Source: a bacterium (GTDB lineage Bacteria; SZUA-79; Acidulodesulfobacterales; Acidulodesulfobacteraceae). From it: a stretch of 64,000 bases of DNA. The stretch is taken from the NCBI GenBank assembly GCA_003232385.1, contig QIJE01000028.1, positions 62,001 to 126,000 on the forward strand, read 5' to 3'. A program made the translations under genes and the position numbers. Each line of letters starts with the position of its first letter. The first letter of the stretch is position 1. The notes beneath the pieces are model-generated. The model made no database searches. It had not been told where the DNA came from and saw nothing but the letters and a program-made list of their open reading frames with translations. This document shows positions 1 through 9,620 of this stretch, one piece after another.

Positions 1-932
1 TTAAAACTCTTATATTTTAATACCGGTTTGTCATTTTCCAAGAACATGCCCGGCAACCGGTGGCGTAACAAGGTGCAATCATCAAACACATAAATGTTTT
101 TATAAAAGTCCCTGCAGTCGTCTTTTAACAATTTTTTGAAACCGACGGAATCAAAAGGGTTTAAGAGATTAAATAAAATGATGTCCGAATTCCTTGAAAG
201 CTCATCATTTTCGATAATACGATGAAAATATTTTGCATCCGTCAGTACAAGGTTATTAGCGGTCTTTTTTTTGAATAACTTAATATGGCTGCCGGTATTT
301 TTAAAAAATTGAATATTCTGCTTAACATCCGTCGGGGTGCTTCTGTTCCTGCTGTCGCCGAAAAACAAGCGCGGTTTTGTCGCCGTTCGTTCGGAGTATC
401 CTTTTTTTTCATCGTGGATATATTCATTCATAACCGAGTCGTTTAAGTAGATAAGAACCGGTAATTTCAATTTTTCTGAAAGTTCAAAATAGTAGTGCAT
501 ATATTGTAAAAAATCTGAGATTTTGCAGTAATTATAAATAGGAAAAATGCTTTCCAACGCGTAAGAAACCCTTTTTACCCCTTTCTTTTTGAAAAGAAAT
601 ATAACTATGCCGCCGTTGATATTTTTACCGTCGGTAAAATATTTCTCTAAATTAGTGAAATTAAAGAACGACCGGTCGTAAGCAAATCCCATAGCCCTTT
701 TATTGGAGAGACTCAGGGAATATATGGAAGTCCATAGAAAATTCGTATCTGAATAAAACTTTAAAAGATTAGCCTCCGGAATTTCCGACAAAAGAGGGGT
801 AATCTCTCCGTCAAAAAAGATATTGTCTATTCCGTTATTTAAAGCCGTTTTAGATAAAAATTCAATTCCGTTTATAATATTATAATTTCGTTTTTTAATG
901 TTTAGGCTTATATTTTTTTTAAATATCTGCAT
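1..932 (-). CDS. Divergent indolepyruvate/2-oxoacid ferredoxin oxidoreductase (IorA-like), C-terminus cut by window edge
   Basis: An open frame reads leftward from ATG at 932-930 with no stop to the window edge (310 codons visible). Residues about 20-165 follow the pattern of the N-terminal pyrimidine/core domain of IorA-type enzymes: a 'gid-x-FFDGE' strand-helix opening, then NGGIVIFLF (compare NGGLVIVVAD in IorA), then FELSEKLKLPVLIYL (compare FELSE..TPVLLR). The thiamine-binding part would lie outside the window. It is very divergent: the usual GYPGTP and VNEK motifs are not recognisable. In the family these proteins oxidise aryl or branched 2-oxoacids with ferredoxin as acceptor. Here that role is only an inference, and a non-catalytic homologue is equally possible. 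It is transcribed divergently from the TSUP permease. Confidence 0.5.
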   Translation of the reverse strand, partial: MQIFKKNISLNIKKRNYNIINGIEFLSKTALNNGIDNIFFDGEITPLLSEIPEANLLKFYSDTNFLWTSIYSLSLSNKRAMGFAYDRSFFNFTNLEKYFTDGKNINGGIVIFLFKKKGVKRVSYALESIFPIYNYCKISDFLQYMHYYFELSEKLKLPVLIYLNDSVMNEYIHDEKKGYSERTATKPRLFFGDSRNRSTPTDVKQNIQFFKNTGSHIKLFKKKTANNLVLTDAKYFHRIIENDELSRNSDIILFNLLNPFDSVGFKKLLKDDCRDFYKNIYVFDDCTLLRHRLPGMFLENDKPVLKYKSF

Positions 933-1056
933 AACAATCCGTCGATTAAATTTGTTCTAAATTTTTGGTATTTGAAAAATGCCTTATTGTATCATAAAAA
1001 GGCAAAAATAACTATGACGAGAAGATGATAATCTAAGTGTATTTAATGAAAAAACG

Positions 1057-1065
1057 TGTTATAAT
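1057..1065 (+). promoter_or_regulatory. Extended -10 promoter for the TSUP permease
   Basis: TGTTATAAT gives a perfect TATAAT hexamer preceded by a TGn extension, about 80 bases before the TTG start at 1148. No good -35 box is seen at the usual distance, which fits an extended -10 promoter. The site lies in the 215-base divergent gap between two oppositely oriented genes. Confidence 0.45.
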
Positions 1066-1147
1066 GTAAAGTTGTGTTGTTCAAAACTATCCATACTATC
1101 CATTTGTTATTCGTTTTCTTAATTTTAAAAAATAGGGGGGTACTATC

Positions 1148-2032
1148 TTGCATCTGATAATTTATTACTTGATCGCATTTTTATGGGCAATATTTACGGG
1201 TTTCATGTTTTCATCTACGGGGGCGGCCGGAGGAATACTTGCAAGTTTTGGTTTTATCACTATTCTGGGCGTTCAAGATGCCAATTCTATTAAAGTTATG
1301 AGCGAGATACTCGTGTTAATTTCTCCGATCGTTATCCTACATTTTTATTTAAAGCAAAAAAGATTTAAAAAATTAAAAAAGATACTGTTTTTAGTCGGCT
1401 CTACGCTTGGACTCGGCGGACTTTTAGGTGCTTCGTTAGGTTCATGGATTTCAAAGTCATACCTTTCCGATCTTAAATCCTTCAAATATTTTTTCGGATA
1501 CATAGCCTTTATGGTGGTCATACTAATGGTTTATAAAATGATTAAACAAAAACATAATAATAAAAACGGCAAAAGCAAAAAACTTAACGTCGATGAATTT
1601 AGCTCGCTGAAAGATGGAGAGATGAGTAAATTCTCGTTTAAAACAATTAATGTTAAAATTGACGGTGAGGTCTACCCTATACATCCGATTTTTATTTTTA
1701 TTGCCGGGTTTTTGATAGCGATTCTGGCAGCGATGTTCGGAGTAGGCGGGGGATTTTTGTTCGTTCCGTTTTTAACCGACATAGTAGGGTTTCAGGTCTT
1801 TTTTGCAGCGGCAATAAGCATATTGTCGGTTTTAATTATTGCTGCCGTAAGCGTTTCCGTGTATCTTTCGATGGGTGTTCATGTGATAGTGCCGCTTTTA
1901 GCGGTAAGTTTAGTCGGTATTTTAACCGGTTCCGCGATAGGACCCAAGCTGTCAAGGCACGTCCCTAATGATTGGTTAAGATATGCCGTTATAGCACTGC
2001 TGCTCTTTATAGGCATCGCATATGTTTTTTGA
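1148..2032 (+). CDS. TSUP (TauE/SafE) family permease
   Basis: This integral membrane protein of 294 residues has about eight hydrophobic segments. The two-fold repeat of the TSUP family is visible as a glycine-rich helix near residues 14-35 (STGAAGGILASFG) and again near 195-215 (AAMFGVGGGFLFVPFL). A charged loop at about residues 128-175 separates the halves. Family members move sulfite, sulfonates or other organic and sulfur anions across the inner membrane. The exact substrate cannot be read here. TTG is the start because a run of six G (Shine-Dalgarno) sits seven bases upstream and no ATG lies nearby. It is convergent with aspS and appears monocistronic. Confidence 0.85.
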   Translation: MHLIIYYLIAFLWAIFTGFMFSSTGAAGGILASFGFITILGVQDANSIKVMSEILVLISPIVILHFYLKQKRFKKLKKILFLVGSTLGLGGLLGASLGSWISKSYLSDLKSFKYFFGYIAFMVVILMVYKMIKQKHNNKNGKSKKLNVDEFSSLKDGEMSKFSFKTINVKIDGEVYPIHPIFIFIAGFLIAILAAMFGVGGGFLFVPFLTDIVGFQVFFAAAISILSVLIIAAVSVSVYLSMGVHVIVPLLAVSLVGILTGSAIGPKLSRHVPNDWLRYAVIALLLFIGIAYVF

Positions 2033-2051
2033 TAAACCGCCGGCATTATAC

Positions 2052-3851
2052 TTATATTCTCGTATCGGATAATCTTATTCCAAGTTCTTTAATTTGCTTA
2101 TCTTTGACGGCGGAAGGCGCATCAGAAAGAGGACAGTATGCCTTTTGCGTTTTTGGAAAAGCTATGACGTCCCTTATGGAATTTTCGTTTCTTAGGAGCA
2201 TTAATATTCTGTCAATTCCGAATGCTATGCCTCCGTGCGGCGGTGCCCCGAAGCTTAAGGCATCTAATAAAAAACCGAATTTAAGCCTTGCTTCTTCGCG
2301 GGAAATTGCAAGTATATCAAAAATTTTACCTTGCAATTTCGGGTTATGAATCCTTATACTCCCTCCGCCTATTTCTTCTCCGTTAAGCACGAGATCGTAA
2401 CTGTCCGATTTTGCCGATAGCGGATTTAATTCAAGTATTTCCAAGTCTTTTTCTGCCGGTGCAGTGAAAGGGTGGTGGACGGATACGGTCTTTTTTTCTT
2501 CCTCGGAATATTCAAATAAAGGAAAATCTACGACCCATAAAAGCTCAAATCTGTTTTTAGGAATGAGTTTGTATTTTTTTGCCAAGTAAAGTCTTAATCT
2601 TCCAAGAACCATATTGGCGGTCTTTTTTTCGTCTGCCTGATAAAATATTATATCGCCGTTTTTTGCTCCGGTTTTTTCAATAACGGATATTTTCTCATTC
2701 TCACTTATAAATTTCGAAATTCCGCCTTCCAAAGCGCCATTATCGGCAACCTTGGTCCATGCAAGTCCCTTTGCGCCAAAGTCCTTAGCTATGGATAGAA
2801 GTTCGTCTATATCTTTTCTTGAAAGGATATTGGAGCCGCCTTGAAAGCATATCGCTTTTATTGCACCACCGTTAGAAATGGCATTTTTAAATAAATTCAT
2901 AGAAGAATTACAGAAAATGTTCGATAGGGATGCAATTAAAAGTCCGAATCTCGTATCGGGCTTATCGCTTCCGTAAATATTCATGGCATCGTCGTAATCC
3001 ATAATCTTAAAAGGCAAATCCAATTCTATTCCAAGAAGAGATTTAAAGATGGTTTTGAAAAGTTCTTCGGTAAGGGACATAATATCTTTCATCTCCACGA
3101 AGGACATTTCTATGTCTAATTGCGTGAATTCGGGCTGTCTGTCGGCTCTCAAATCTTCGTCGCGGAAACACCTGACTATTTGATAATATTTTTCGAATCC
3201 GCCGACCATGAGGATTTGTTTAAACAATTGAGGAGACTGCGGAAGAGCGAAAAAATGTCCGCGGTTTAGTCTAGACGGAACCAAAAAATCCCTAGAACCC
3301 TCCGGAGTGCTTTTTGTAAGAAAAGGGGTTTCTATGTCTAAGAATCCCTCATCGTCTAAAAATCTTCTTACGGCATGATTAAATTTTGACCTGAATATCA
3401 AATTATCTTTTAATCTCTTGCTCCTCAAATCCAAATATCTGTATTTAAGCCTTGTGAACTCGTTGACGTCTGCTTCTTCGTCTATCTGGAAGGGCAGGGT
3501 CTCACTCGCGTTAATAATTTGAATTCTCATTGCCGAGATCTCTATTGTTCCTGTTTTTAATTCGGCGTTCTCCGTTCCTTCCGGTCTTTTCCCAACCGTC
3601 CCGGTAATCGAAACCACATATTCGTTTTTTATCTTTTTTGCGGTTTTAAATGACTCTTTATCCAAATTTTCATCAAATACTACCTGCATTATGCCGGAAC
3701 AGTCTCTTAAATCAATAAATATAAGTCCGCCATGGTCTCTATAACGCATAACCCAACCCTTGAGCGTAAACTCTTTGCCTATATCGGAATCCTTAACGTT
3801 TTCGCATAATGTTCTCAAGGGGCTTTTTAATTTATGAGCGGCTGTTTTCAA
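2052..3851 (-). CDS. aspS: Aspartate--tRNA ligase, probably the non-discriminating type
   Basis: This class II aminoacyl-tRNA synthetase of 599 residues has the bacterial architecture: an N-terminal OB anticodon-binding domain ([19 protein letters not shown], residues 32-50), the catalytic core with motif 2 ([18 protein letters not shown]), an inserted GAD domain, and motif 3 ([13 protein letters not shown]). It charges tRNA-Asp with aspartate. His40 in RDHGG is the residue that in the literature marks enzymes also charging tRNA-Asn; such enzymes need GatCAB, which is not in this window. The start is TTG at 3851 with GGAG five bases upstream. The alpha/beta hydrolase gene lies 50 bases upstream on the same strand, so co-transcription is likely. 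Confidence 0.95.
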   Translation of the reverse strand: MKTAAHKLKSPLRTLCENVKDSDIGKEFTLKGWVMRYRDHGGLIFIDLRDCSGIMQVVFDENLDKESFKTAKKIKNEYVVSITGTVGKRPEGTENAELKTGTIEISAMRIQIINASETLPFQIDEEADVNEFTRLKYRYLDLRSKRLKDNLIFRSKFNHAVRRFLDDEGFLDIETPFLTKSTPEGSRDFLVPSRLNRGHFFALPQSPQLFKQILMVGGFEKYYQIVRCFRDEDLRADRQPEFTQLDIEMSFVEMKDIMSLTEELFKTIFKSLLGIELDLPFKIMDYDDAMNIYGSDKPDTRFGLLIASLSNIFCNSSMNLFKNAISNGGAIKAICFQGGSNILSRKDIDELLSIAKDFGAKGLAWTKVADNGALEGGISKFISENEKISVIEKTGAKNGDIIFYQADEKKTANMVLGRLRLYLAKKYKLIPKNRFELLWVVDFPLFEYSEEEKKTVSVHHPFTAPAEKDLEILELNPLSAKSDSYDLVLNGEEIGGGSIRIHNPKLQGKIFDILAISREEARLKFGFLLDALSFGAPPHGGIAFGIDRILMLLRNENSIRDVIAFPKTQKAYCPLSDAPSAVKDKQIKELGIRLSDTRI

Positions 3852-3901
3852 ATCTTCTCCGATTAGTTTTAAAATGAACTAAAAAAGTTTAATTATTAAG
3901 T

Positions 3902-4756
3902 CTATAATTTTAGCATACCGCGTGTCAATAAGAATTTATCTATTTCCTTTTCTGTTGAAGGATTTTTATATAGAAAATCCATGTGATTTTCTGAATTAAT
4001 CTCGTGAATTTCCGAATTCACTATCTTTCGGTGCAATCTTGCGACGCAGTCATATTTTACTATTTTATCCTCCCTTGAGCATATAAGGTCGAAAAAAATC
4101 TTGCCGGCATTAATATGATTTATGTCGATATCGTAATGTTCGCTAAAATATTGAACATATCTAAAATCGTTTATCGTAATTCGCGGATCGGTTCTTTTTA
4201 TGTCGGTTAAGGCGCTATTTAAAACATTTTTGCTCTTTGTTGCAAGGGCATCTTTTAAAAAAATATTGATAGTCTTATTAAACGATTTCTCTAAGCTTTT
4301 TATGAAATCGTCTCTTACACGGGTTTCATGGCATCCGGCTATGAGCATGACTTTTTCTACCGCATGCGGAAATAACGAGGCGTATTTAATGCAGATTTGA
4401 GCGCCCATAGAGTGCCCTATTAAAATGAAAGTGTTGTATTCTCCGAATAGTTTTTTTAAAAAAACATTTATAATTTTAGCATAATAATTTATCCCGCCGC
4501 TGATAGGTATAGCTAAGCGTGTCGCATTATCGGCCTCGCATGCAATAAGATAAGATCTAAAGTGACAGGGAAGGTCAAAAACCAATATGTTGAAAAGCTT
4601 ACCGTATTTTTTTCTTATATGGTTAAAAATAGAAAGCATGGAGAGGTGATTTCCGCCGACTCCGTGGATTAGAACGACGAAGCCGGGCTTGTTCGTCGCG
4701 GAAGTTTTGTGTAATACGTAAAAAATTCGTATGTCGTTTAATTCAATATACGGCAT
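3902..4756 (-). CDS. Alpha/beta-hydrolase fold protein
   Basis: This protein of 284 residues has an alpha/beta-hydrolase layout: an HGVGGNH oxyanion segment near residue 31, the nucleophile elbow GHSMGAQ near residue 118, and a late His in ENHMDFL near residue 258. An acidic partner is plausible in SREDKIV near residue 232. No signal peptide is seen, so it is probably cytoplasmic. The substrate is unknown; esterase, thioesterase or C-C hydrolase activity would all fit. It precedes aspS on the same strand and is divergent from uppS. There is no sign of a functional link with its neighbours. Confidence 0.75.
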   Translation of the reverse strand: MPYIELNDIRIFYVLHKTSATNKPGFVVLIHGVGGNHLSMLSIFNHIRKKYGKLFNILVFDLPCHFRSYLIACEADNATRLAIPISGGINYYAKIINVFLKKLFGEYNTFILIGHSMGAQICIKYASLFPHAVEKVMLIAGCHETRVRDDFIKSLEKSFNKTINIFLKDALATKSKNVLNSALTDIKRTDPRITINDFRYVQYFSEHYDIDINHINAGKIFFDLICSREDKIVKYDCVARLHRKIVNSEIHEINSENHMDFLYKNPSTEKEIDKFLLTRGMLKL

Positions 4757-4907
4757 AGCATATAAAGTTAACGATATTAAAATTTAGATGTAATGAACGG
4801 GCCATCGGTTTGAAAAATTATCGAAATGTGATATATTAAAAGAAATAAAGCAGCAATATTCCGATATCTTTCATATCATCATTATTATTTTATTGTAGCA
4901 TAAAATA

Positions 4908-5720
4908 ATGACATTATTAAAAAAAATAATTTATTATTTTTATAGGGAAGGGCTTAAGAAAGATGTTTTGCGTAATAAAATTCCGGAACATATAGGAATA
5001 ATATTAGATGGAAACAGAAGATATGCTAAGAAATGCGGTCTCGAAAATATTTATAAGGGGCATAAAAAAGGAGCCGATAAATTAGACGAGGTTCTGTCTT
5101 GGTGTTTAGAGTTAAACGTCAAGATTGTTACGGTGTGGGCTTTTTCAACCGATAATTTCAAACGAAGCACAATGGAAGTGAATAATTTACTTAAAATTAT
5201 TAAATGTCGGCTTGAGTGCTATATAAATTCCAGATTTATCAATGACAATGAAATAAAAGTTTCCGTTATAGGGAAAAAGAATCTTCTTCCTAAAGATTTA
5301 ACGGCCGTGATAGATAAACTTGAGGAGAAAACCCGAAACTATTCCAATCTTAAGGTTTACATTGCCGTAGGATACGGCGGTAGGCAGGAGATATGCGATG
5401 CCATCGTAAATTTTATTTCGGACAATAACCCGACCGGGGATAATTCCCTTTGTTTGTCGGATTCTGTCGGAGATTGTGATTCTTTGTCCAATATTATTAC
5501 AGTGGAAAATATATCTAAATATCTTTACGTAAAAGATTCCCCCGATCCGGACTTGATTATTAGAACAAGCGGTGAGGTTAGGCTTTCCGGGTTTCTTTTA
5601 TGGCAAAGCGCATACAGCGAGTTTTATTTCTGCGATGCTTACTGGCCGGAGTTCAGGGAGATAGATTTTTTGAGGGCGATTAGGAGTTATCAATTGCGTC
5701 ACTTAAGGGCGGGAAAATAG
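4908..5720 (+). CDS. uppS: Polyprenyl diphosphate synthase (cis-prenyltransferase), archaeal-like signature
   Basis: This protein of 270 residues has all cis-prenyltransferase signatures: HIGIILDGNRRYA (residues 25-37, with the Mg-binding Asp), the WAFSTDNFKR segment, and near the C-terminus RTSGEVRLSGFLLWQSAYSE and YWPEF. It would elongate farnesyl diphosphate to the C50-C55 lipid carrier for the cell wall. DGNRRYA and SGFLLWQSAYSE, in place of bacterial DGNGRWA and SNFLLWQ.AY, are what I know from archaeal enzymes. A short insertion lies around residues 168-190. The usual cdsA/dxr/frr neighbours are absent. The ATG start has no clear Shine-Dalgarno. An MFS gene follows within 30 bases. Confidence 0.9.
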   Translation: MTLLKKIIYYFYREGLKKDVLRNKIPEHIGIILDGNRRYAKKCGLENIYKGHKKGADKLDEVLSWCLELNVKIVTVWAFSTDNFKRSTMEVNNLLKIIKCRLECYINSRFINDNEIKVSVIGKKNLLPKDLTAVIDKLEEKTRNYSNLKVYIAVGYGGRQEICDAIVNFISDNNPTGDNSLCLSDSVGDCDSLSNIITVENISKYLYVKDSPDPDLIIRTSGEVRLSGFLLWQSAYSEFYFCDAYWPEFREIDFLRAIRSYQLRHLRAGK

Positions 5721-5748
5721 TTTAGAATTATGAATATTAGGGGTGCAT

Positions 5749-6918
5749 GTGGCTTTTGACAAGACGCAAAAAAAGACGATTGCGGCGATGGGTTCCGTCG
5801 TTGGCTTGAGGATGCTTGCCGTGTTTCTCGTATTGCCCGTTTTTGTTTTATTTGCAAAAGAATTTACGGCAAATCTAATACTGATAGGGTTGGCATTCGG
5901 TATTTACGGTTTATCCAGAGCAATTTTTCAAATACCTTTCGGATATTTTTCAGATAAAATAGGAAGGAAAAACGTGCTGTTTTTCGGAATGCTCTTGTTT
6001 GGTGTTTTGACTTTTATAATAGGGTTTACCTCTAATATTTACGAATTGATTTCTTTAAGGTTCTTGCAGGGGGTTGCCGCCGAAAGCTCCGTTGCTTTCG
6101 CCTTAGTTTCCGATACCGTTTCAGAGAACGACAGGGCGAAGGCCCTTGCATATCTGGGTATGCCGATAGGGCTGAGTTTTGTCGTGGGGATAGTTTTAGG
6201 TCCGCTCCTATCGTTTTATTTCGGTTATCCCTTTTTATTTTATCTATCCGGTGTTTTAGGCATAATATCTGCTTTTTCCATATTAATATGGGTGGAAGAA
6301 CCTAAAAGCAGAAAAATGTTAAAGGAAATAGAGATTTCCTTTAAAGACGTCATAAAAATTTTTAAAAATAAAACATTGGCAAACCTTTCCATGCAGGGTT
6401 TTCTGCTATCGTTTTTTATGACTATTTTCTTTTTTGCTATGCCGCTGATAGTTAAAAATGAACTTGGAACCGGTTATTATTATAAGGTTCTCATTCCTAT
6501 GGTGATTTTTTCGCTTTTTGCTATGATGAAGGCCTCTAAAAAAGCGGATATGGGGCACGAGGTTCGCCTTTTAAAGCTCAGTTATATACTAATGGCTATT
6601 TCGAGTATCTTTCTGTTTTTGAATTTTCACAACTATGAGCTGCCCATAATAATTATAGGTGGCATTCTTTTTTTTACCGGCTTTTCTATTACGGAGCCCA
6701 TAATGCCTTCTTTAGTCTCAAAGTCGTCGGATAAATCTTTCATCGGAACGTCAATGGGGCTTTATAACACGCTGCAATTTTCGGGAAGTTTTTTCGGCGG
6801 GAGCATAGCCGGAGTTTTGTTTGAGGAATCCCGAGGCTCAATACCCGTCATACTCGTTATAGCTTCTTTGATATGCTATATATTAATAATGAATATAAAA
6901 AATAATTTTAAGAGATAG
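5749..6918 (+). CDS. MFS transporter, YajR-like
   Basis: This major facilitator has about 389 residues and 12 predicted membrane segments. The loop 2-3 signature FGYFSDKIGRKN lies near residue 65 and motif RFLQG near residue 104. The opening SVVGLRMLAVFLVLPVFVL and IYGLSRAIFQIPFG resemble E. coli YajR, but the C-terminal soluble ferredoxin-like domain of YajR is absent. The substrate is unknown; drug or metabolite efflux is the family expectation. The preferred start is GTG at 5749, because AGGGG at 5739-5743 is correctly spaced for it. The upstream in-frame GTG at 5743 overlaps that Shine-Dalgarno. It likely shares a transcript with uppS. Confidence 0.8.
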   Translation: MAFDKTQKKTIAAMGSVVGLRMLAVFLVLPVFVLFAKEFTANLILIGLAFGIYGLSRAIFQIPFGYFSDKIGRKNVLFFGMLLFGVLTFIIGFTSNIYELISLRFLQGVAAESSVAFALVSDTVSENDRAKALAYLGMPIGLSFVVGIVLGPLLSFYFGYPFLFYLSGVLGIISAFSILIWVEEPKSRKMLKEIEISFKDVIKIFKNKTLANLSMQGFLLSFFMTIFFFAMPLIVKNELGTGYYYKVLIPMVIFSLFAMMKASKKADMGHEVRLLKLSYILMAISSIFLFLNFHNYELPIIIIGGILFFTGFSITEPIMPSLVSKSSDKSFIGTSMGLYNTLQFSGSFFGGSIAGVLFEESRGSIPVILVIASLICYILIMNIKNNFKR

Positions 6919-6940
6919 AGTGCTAATATTCATGAAGCAG

Positions 6941-8512
6941 TCAAGCATCTAACTCTTCCCCGACTAACTCTTCCTCCATTATCATTTTCATTTCTTCTCT
7001 TGTCACGGAGGAATTAATTGCGATAAAGTAAGATATGACGGCGATAAAAACAATGATGATTAAATCATAGGGTGATTCAATCAAATTTTTTCCGCCGAAA
7101 TTTTTACTGCCTAAAAACGATATCGTTAAAACGGCAATCATGTAAAACAAAAACCATAATCCCGGTATGAGCGTTTCCTTTAATTTATTTTTAATTTTAT
7201 TAAAATTAGTAAAAAGAAAGAGTATAATCCCTACCGATATGCCTACCTCTAGCTTCCATAGGACATCAAAGCCGGACCAGTAAATTATCAGCGTTCCGAC
7301 TATAAATGCCAGTAATGAAACGGTACCGGCAAACGGCAGGCGAAAAGGCCTCTTTCTGTGCGGGTCTAATCTGCGAAAAGCCATGAGTCCCACGGGACCT
7401 AATATATAAGTAAAAACCATTCCGGATGTGATTATCCCCACCAAAGAGCGCCAGCTCGGGAACGGAAGGAGATATAAAGCGGAAAGTAAAAACGTAAAAA
7501 TAAGAGAAATATATGCCGTCCCATACTTATTAAGGTTTGAATGAAAACTTTTCGGCAAAAATTTCATTTTAGACATGGCGTACGTTATTCTTGATGTTGT
7601 CCCCATATATACGAGTCCCGTTGCGAACGGAGATATTACGGCTCCGAATATTACGATTAAAGCGAATAGCGGGAACCCGTAAAGATTAAATAAATTCACG
7701 AAAGGGGATGAAAAATTTAACATATTCCATGAATTGTTTTGTACATGAGGCACCGATATTATAAAGCCGAATGCAAGAACCGTATATGCCGCCATCCCTA
7801 TAACAACCGATAATATAGTAGCAATCGGAACATCCCTCCCGGGGTTTTTGGCTTCCCCCGAAAGGTCAATAGCCTGCCTGAAACCTAAATAGGAAAATAT
7901 GATCCCCCCCAGCGATATGCTTTTCATAATACCTCCATAGCCGTAAGGAATTAAATTGTAACTCGTAATATTTTTTACGTTTCCGTCTTTAACGGAAATA
8001 TAGATTAGCGCGGTTGCGACGATTATTAGTACGGCAATTTTAAAATATGTAAGAAGGGTATTGGTTTTTGCAAAAATTTTAGCACCGAACAGATTAAGCA
8101 AAAAGAAAAAAATAAGGATAGAAAAAGCAAAAATCAGCCCCAGAGGCGTAAGCGTTTTGCCCGAAAAAAGGTCATGCATGTAAAAATTTAGATACTGCAC
8201 GGTCGCTTCGGTCTCAATGGTACTGACCGCGGCACCCGCTATAATAAGTATCCAGCTTGCTATAAATCCCAAAAATGCTCCATGGGTATATTTTGGGTAT
8301 CTTGCAAGACCCCCCGTGGCGGGAATCATGGCGCCGAGTTCGCTGTAAACTAATGCTATGAGCATTATGGCAAACCCGCTTATAAACCATGAAAAGATAG
8401 AAGCCGGCCCTGCATATTTTGCGCTTACGTATATTCCTAAAAGCCACCCCGAGCCGATGATCGCACTTGTAGAGGCAAATGTTAATTGTAGTAGATTGAG
8501 GGATTTTTTCAT
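6941..8512 (-). CDS. APC-superfamily amino acid permease
   Basis: This amino acid/polyamine/organocation transporter has about 523 residues and 12 or more membrane helices. The first conserved helix carries SAIIGSGWLLG, the substrate and cation backbone site of the family, and SGEAKNPGRDVPIA lies before helix 7. The charged C-terminal tail ends in a Glu-rich stretch. The frame stays open to ATG at 8602, but I prefer the ATG at 8512 (MKKSLNLLQL), because the extra 30 residues would add a non-family hydrophobic segment and the upstream ATG has no Shine-Dalgarno. Substrate is unknown; an amino acid:proton symporter is the usual role. It is convergent with the MFS gene and divergent from trxB. 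Confidence 0.85.
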   Translation of the reverse strand: MKKSLNLLQLTFASTSAIIGSGWLLGIYVSAKYAGPASIFSWFISGFAIMLIALVYSELGAMIPATGGLARYPKYTHGAFLGFIASWILIIAGAAVSTIETEATVQYLNFYMHDLFSGKTLTPLGLIFAFSILIFFFLLNLFGAKIFAKTNTLLTYFKIAVLIIVATALIYISVKDGNVKNITSYNLIPYGYGGIMKSISLGGIIFSYLGFRQAIDLSGEAKNPGRDVPIATILSVVIGMAAYTVLAFGFIISVPHVQNNSWNMLNFSSPFVNLFNLYGFPLFALIVIFGAVISPFATGLVYMGTTSRITYAMSKMKFLPKSFHSNLNKYGTAYISLIFTFLLSALYLLPFPSWRSLVGIITSGMVFTYILGPVGLMAFRRLDPHRKRPFRLPFAGTVSLLAFIVGTLIIYWSGFDVLWKLEVGISVGIILFLFTNFNKIKNKLKETLIPGLWFLFYMIAVLTISFLGSKNFGGKNLIESPYDLIIIVFIAVISYFIAINSSVTREEMKMIMEEELVGEELDA

Positions 8513-8643
8513 TATCGGCCTATTTGATTTAAAAGACTGTATGTGTTTTAATAAAAGTATTATTATATTGGTCACAGCCAAATAAAACAACATAAAAATC
8601 ATAAAATAATGAAGAATATTTGTATAAAAAGGGGGGTAGATTA

Positions 8644-9558
8644 ATGATTTACGACCTGATCATAATCGGCGGCGGACCGGCAGGCCTATCGGCGGCAATA
8701 TATGGTCTAAGGGCTCGGCTTAATCTTGTTTTAATTGAGAAAATGGCGGTAGGGGGACAGATTGCACTTTCCGATAATATCGGAAATTATCCTGGTTTTC
8801 CCTCTCTTTCCGGTGTTGAGCTTATGCAAAAATTTGAAGAGCATGCAAAAGGATTAGGGCTTAACGTCGTATATGACGAGGTAAAGGATGTAGTCGATGA
8901 CGGTCGGTATAAAACCTTAAGGGGTGTTAACGAAAATTATAAGGCAAAGACGGTAATAATAGCAGTAGGGGCATCGCCTAAGAGACTTAACATACCGGGA
9001 GAGAGGGAATTCACGGGTAGGGGGGTATCTTACTGCGCAACTTGCGACGGTCCGTTTTTTAATAACGAGGATATTGCCGTTATAGGCGGAGGAGATACTG
9101 CAGTCAAAGAGACTAATTATCTTGCGAAAATTGTTAAATCATTGGTTCTGATTCACAGAAGGAAAGAATTAAGGGCCGAAAAGATAATACAAGAAAAAAT
9201 TCACAACGCAAAAAATATAAGCTTGGAATTAGAGCATGCTGCGGTATCCGTAAACGGCGCAAAAGCCGTAGAATCCTTAACGATAGAAAACGTGAAAACC
9301 AAAGAAAAAAAGACGATTGTCGTCAAGGGAGTTTTCATTTTTATAGGAATAAAGCCCCAAACATCTTTTTTAAAGAACATAGTAAAAGATGAAAGCGGTT
9401 TTGTGAAGACAGACCCTTATACTTTAATGACATCTATACCCGGTGTATTTTGTGCCGGCGATTCCCGTTCTAAAAAATTACTTCAGGTAGCGACTGCGGT
9501 CGGCGAAGGTACGCTTGCCGCGACTTCCGCAATAGATTTTGTTTGCGGCATGTGTTAA
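8644..9558 (+). CDS. trxB: Thioredoxin reductase
   Basis: This protein of about 305 residues has the low-molecular-weight TrxB fold: the FAD-binding GGGPAGLSAAIYG at the N-terminus, the redox pair in CATCDGP (mid-protein), the NAD(P)H loop GGGDTAVKE followed by HRRKELRAEK, and the C-terminal FAD segment PGVFCAGDSR. It reduces thioredoxin with NADPH. The HRRKELRA basic stretch matches the NADPH-selective form. The start is the ATG at 8644 behind AAGGGGGG; an upstream in-frame TTG at 8620 would place that Shine-Dalgarno inside the gene. It is convergent with dsrE. Confidence 0.93.
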   Translation: MIYDLIIIGGGPAGLSAAIYGLRARLNLVLIEKMAVGGQIALSDNIGNYPGFPSLSGVELMQKFEEHAKGLGLNVVYDEVKDVVDDGRYKTLRGVNENYKAKTVIIAVGASPKRLNIPGEREFTGRGVSYCATCDGPFFNNEDIAVIGGGDTAVKETNYLAKIVKSLVLIHRRKELRAEKIIQEKIHNAKNISLELEHAAVSVNGAKAVESLTIENVKTKEKKTIVVKGVFIFIGIKPQTSFLKNIVKDESGFVKTDPYTLMTSIPGVFCAGDSRSKKLLQVATAVGEGTLAATSAIDFVCGMC

Positions 9559-9594
9559 ATAACGAAAAAGGATAAAGTTAAAAGGGACGTATAT

Positions 9595-9616
9595 AAAGCC
9601 GACAGAATAGGCTTTT
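9595..9616. terminator. Short hairpin between convergent trxB and dsrE
   Basis: AAAGCC, a nine-base loop, then GGCTTTT forms a six-pair hairpin ending in T residues, in the 62-base gap between two convergent genes. The stem is short, so this may be a weak bidirectional terminator. Confidence 0.4.
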
Positions 9617-9620
9617 CAGT

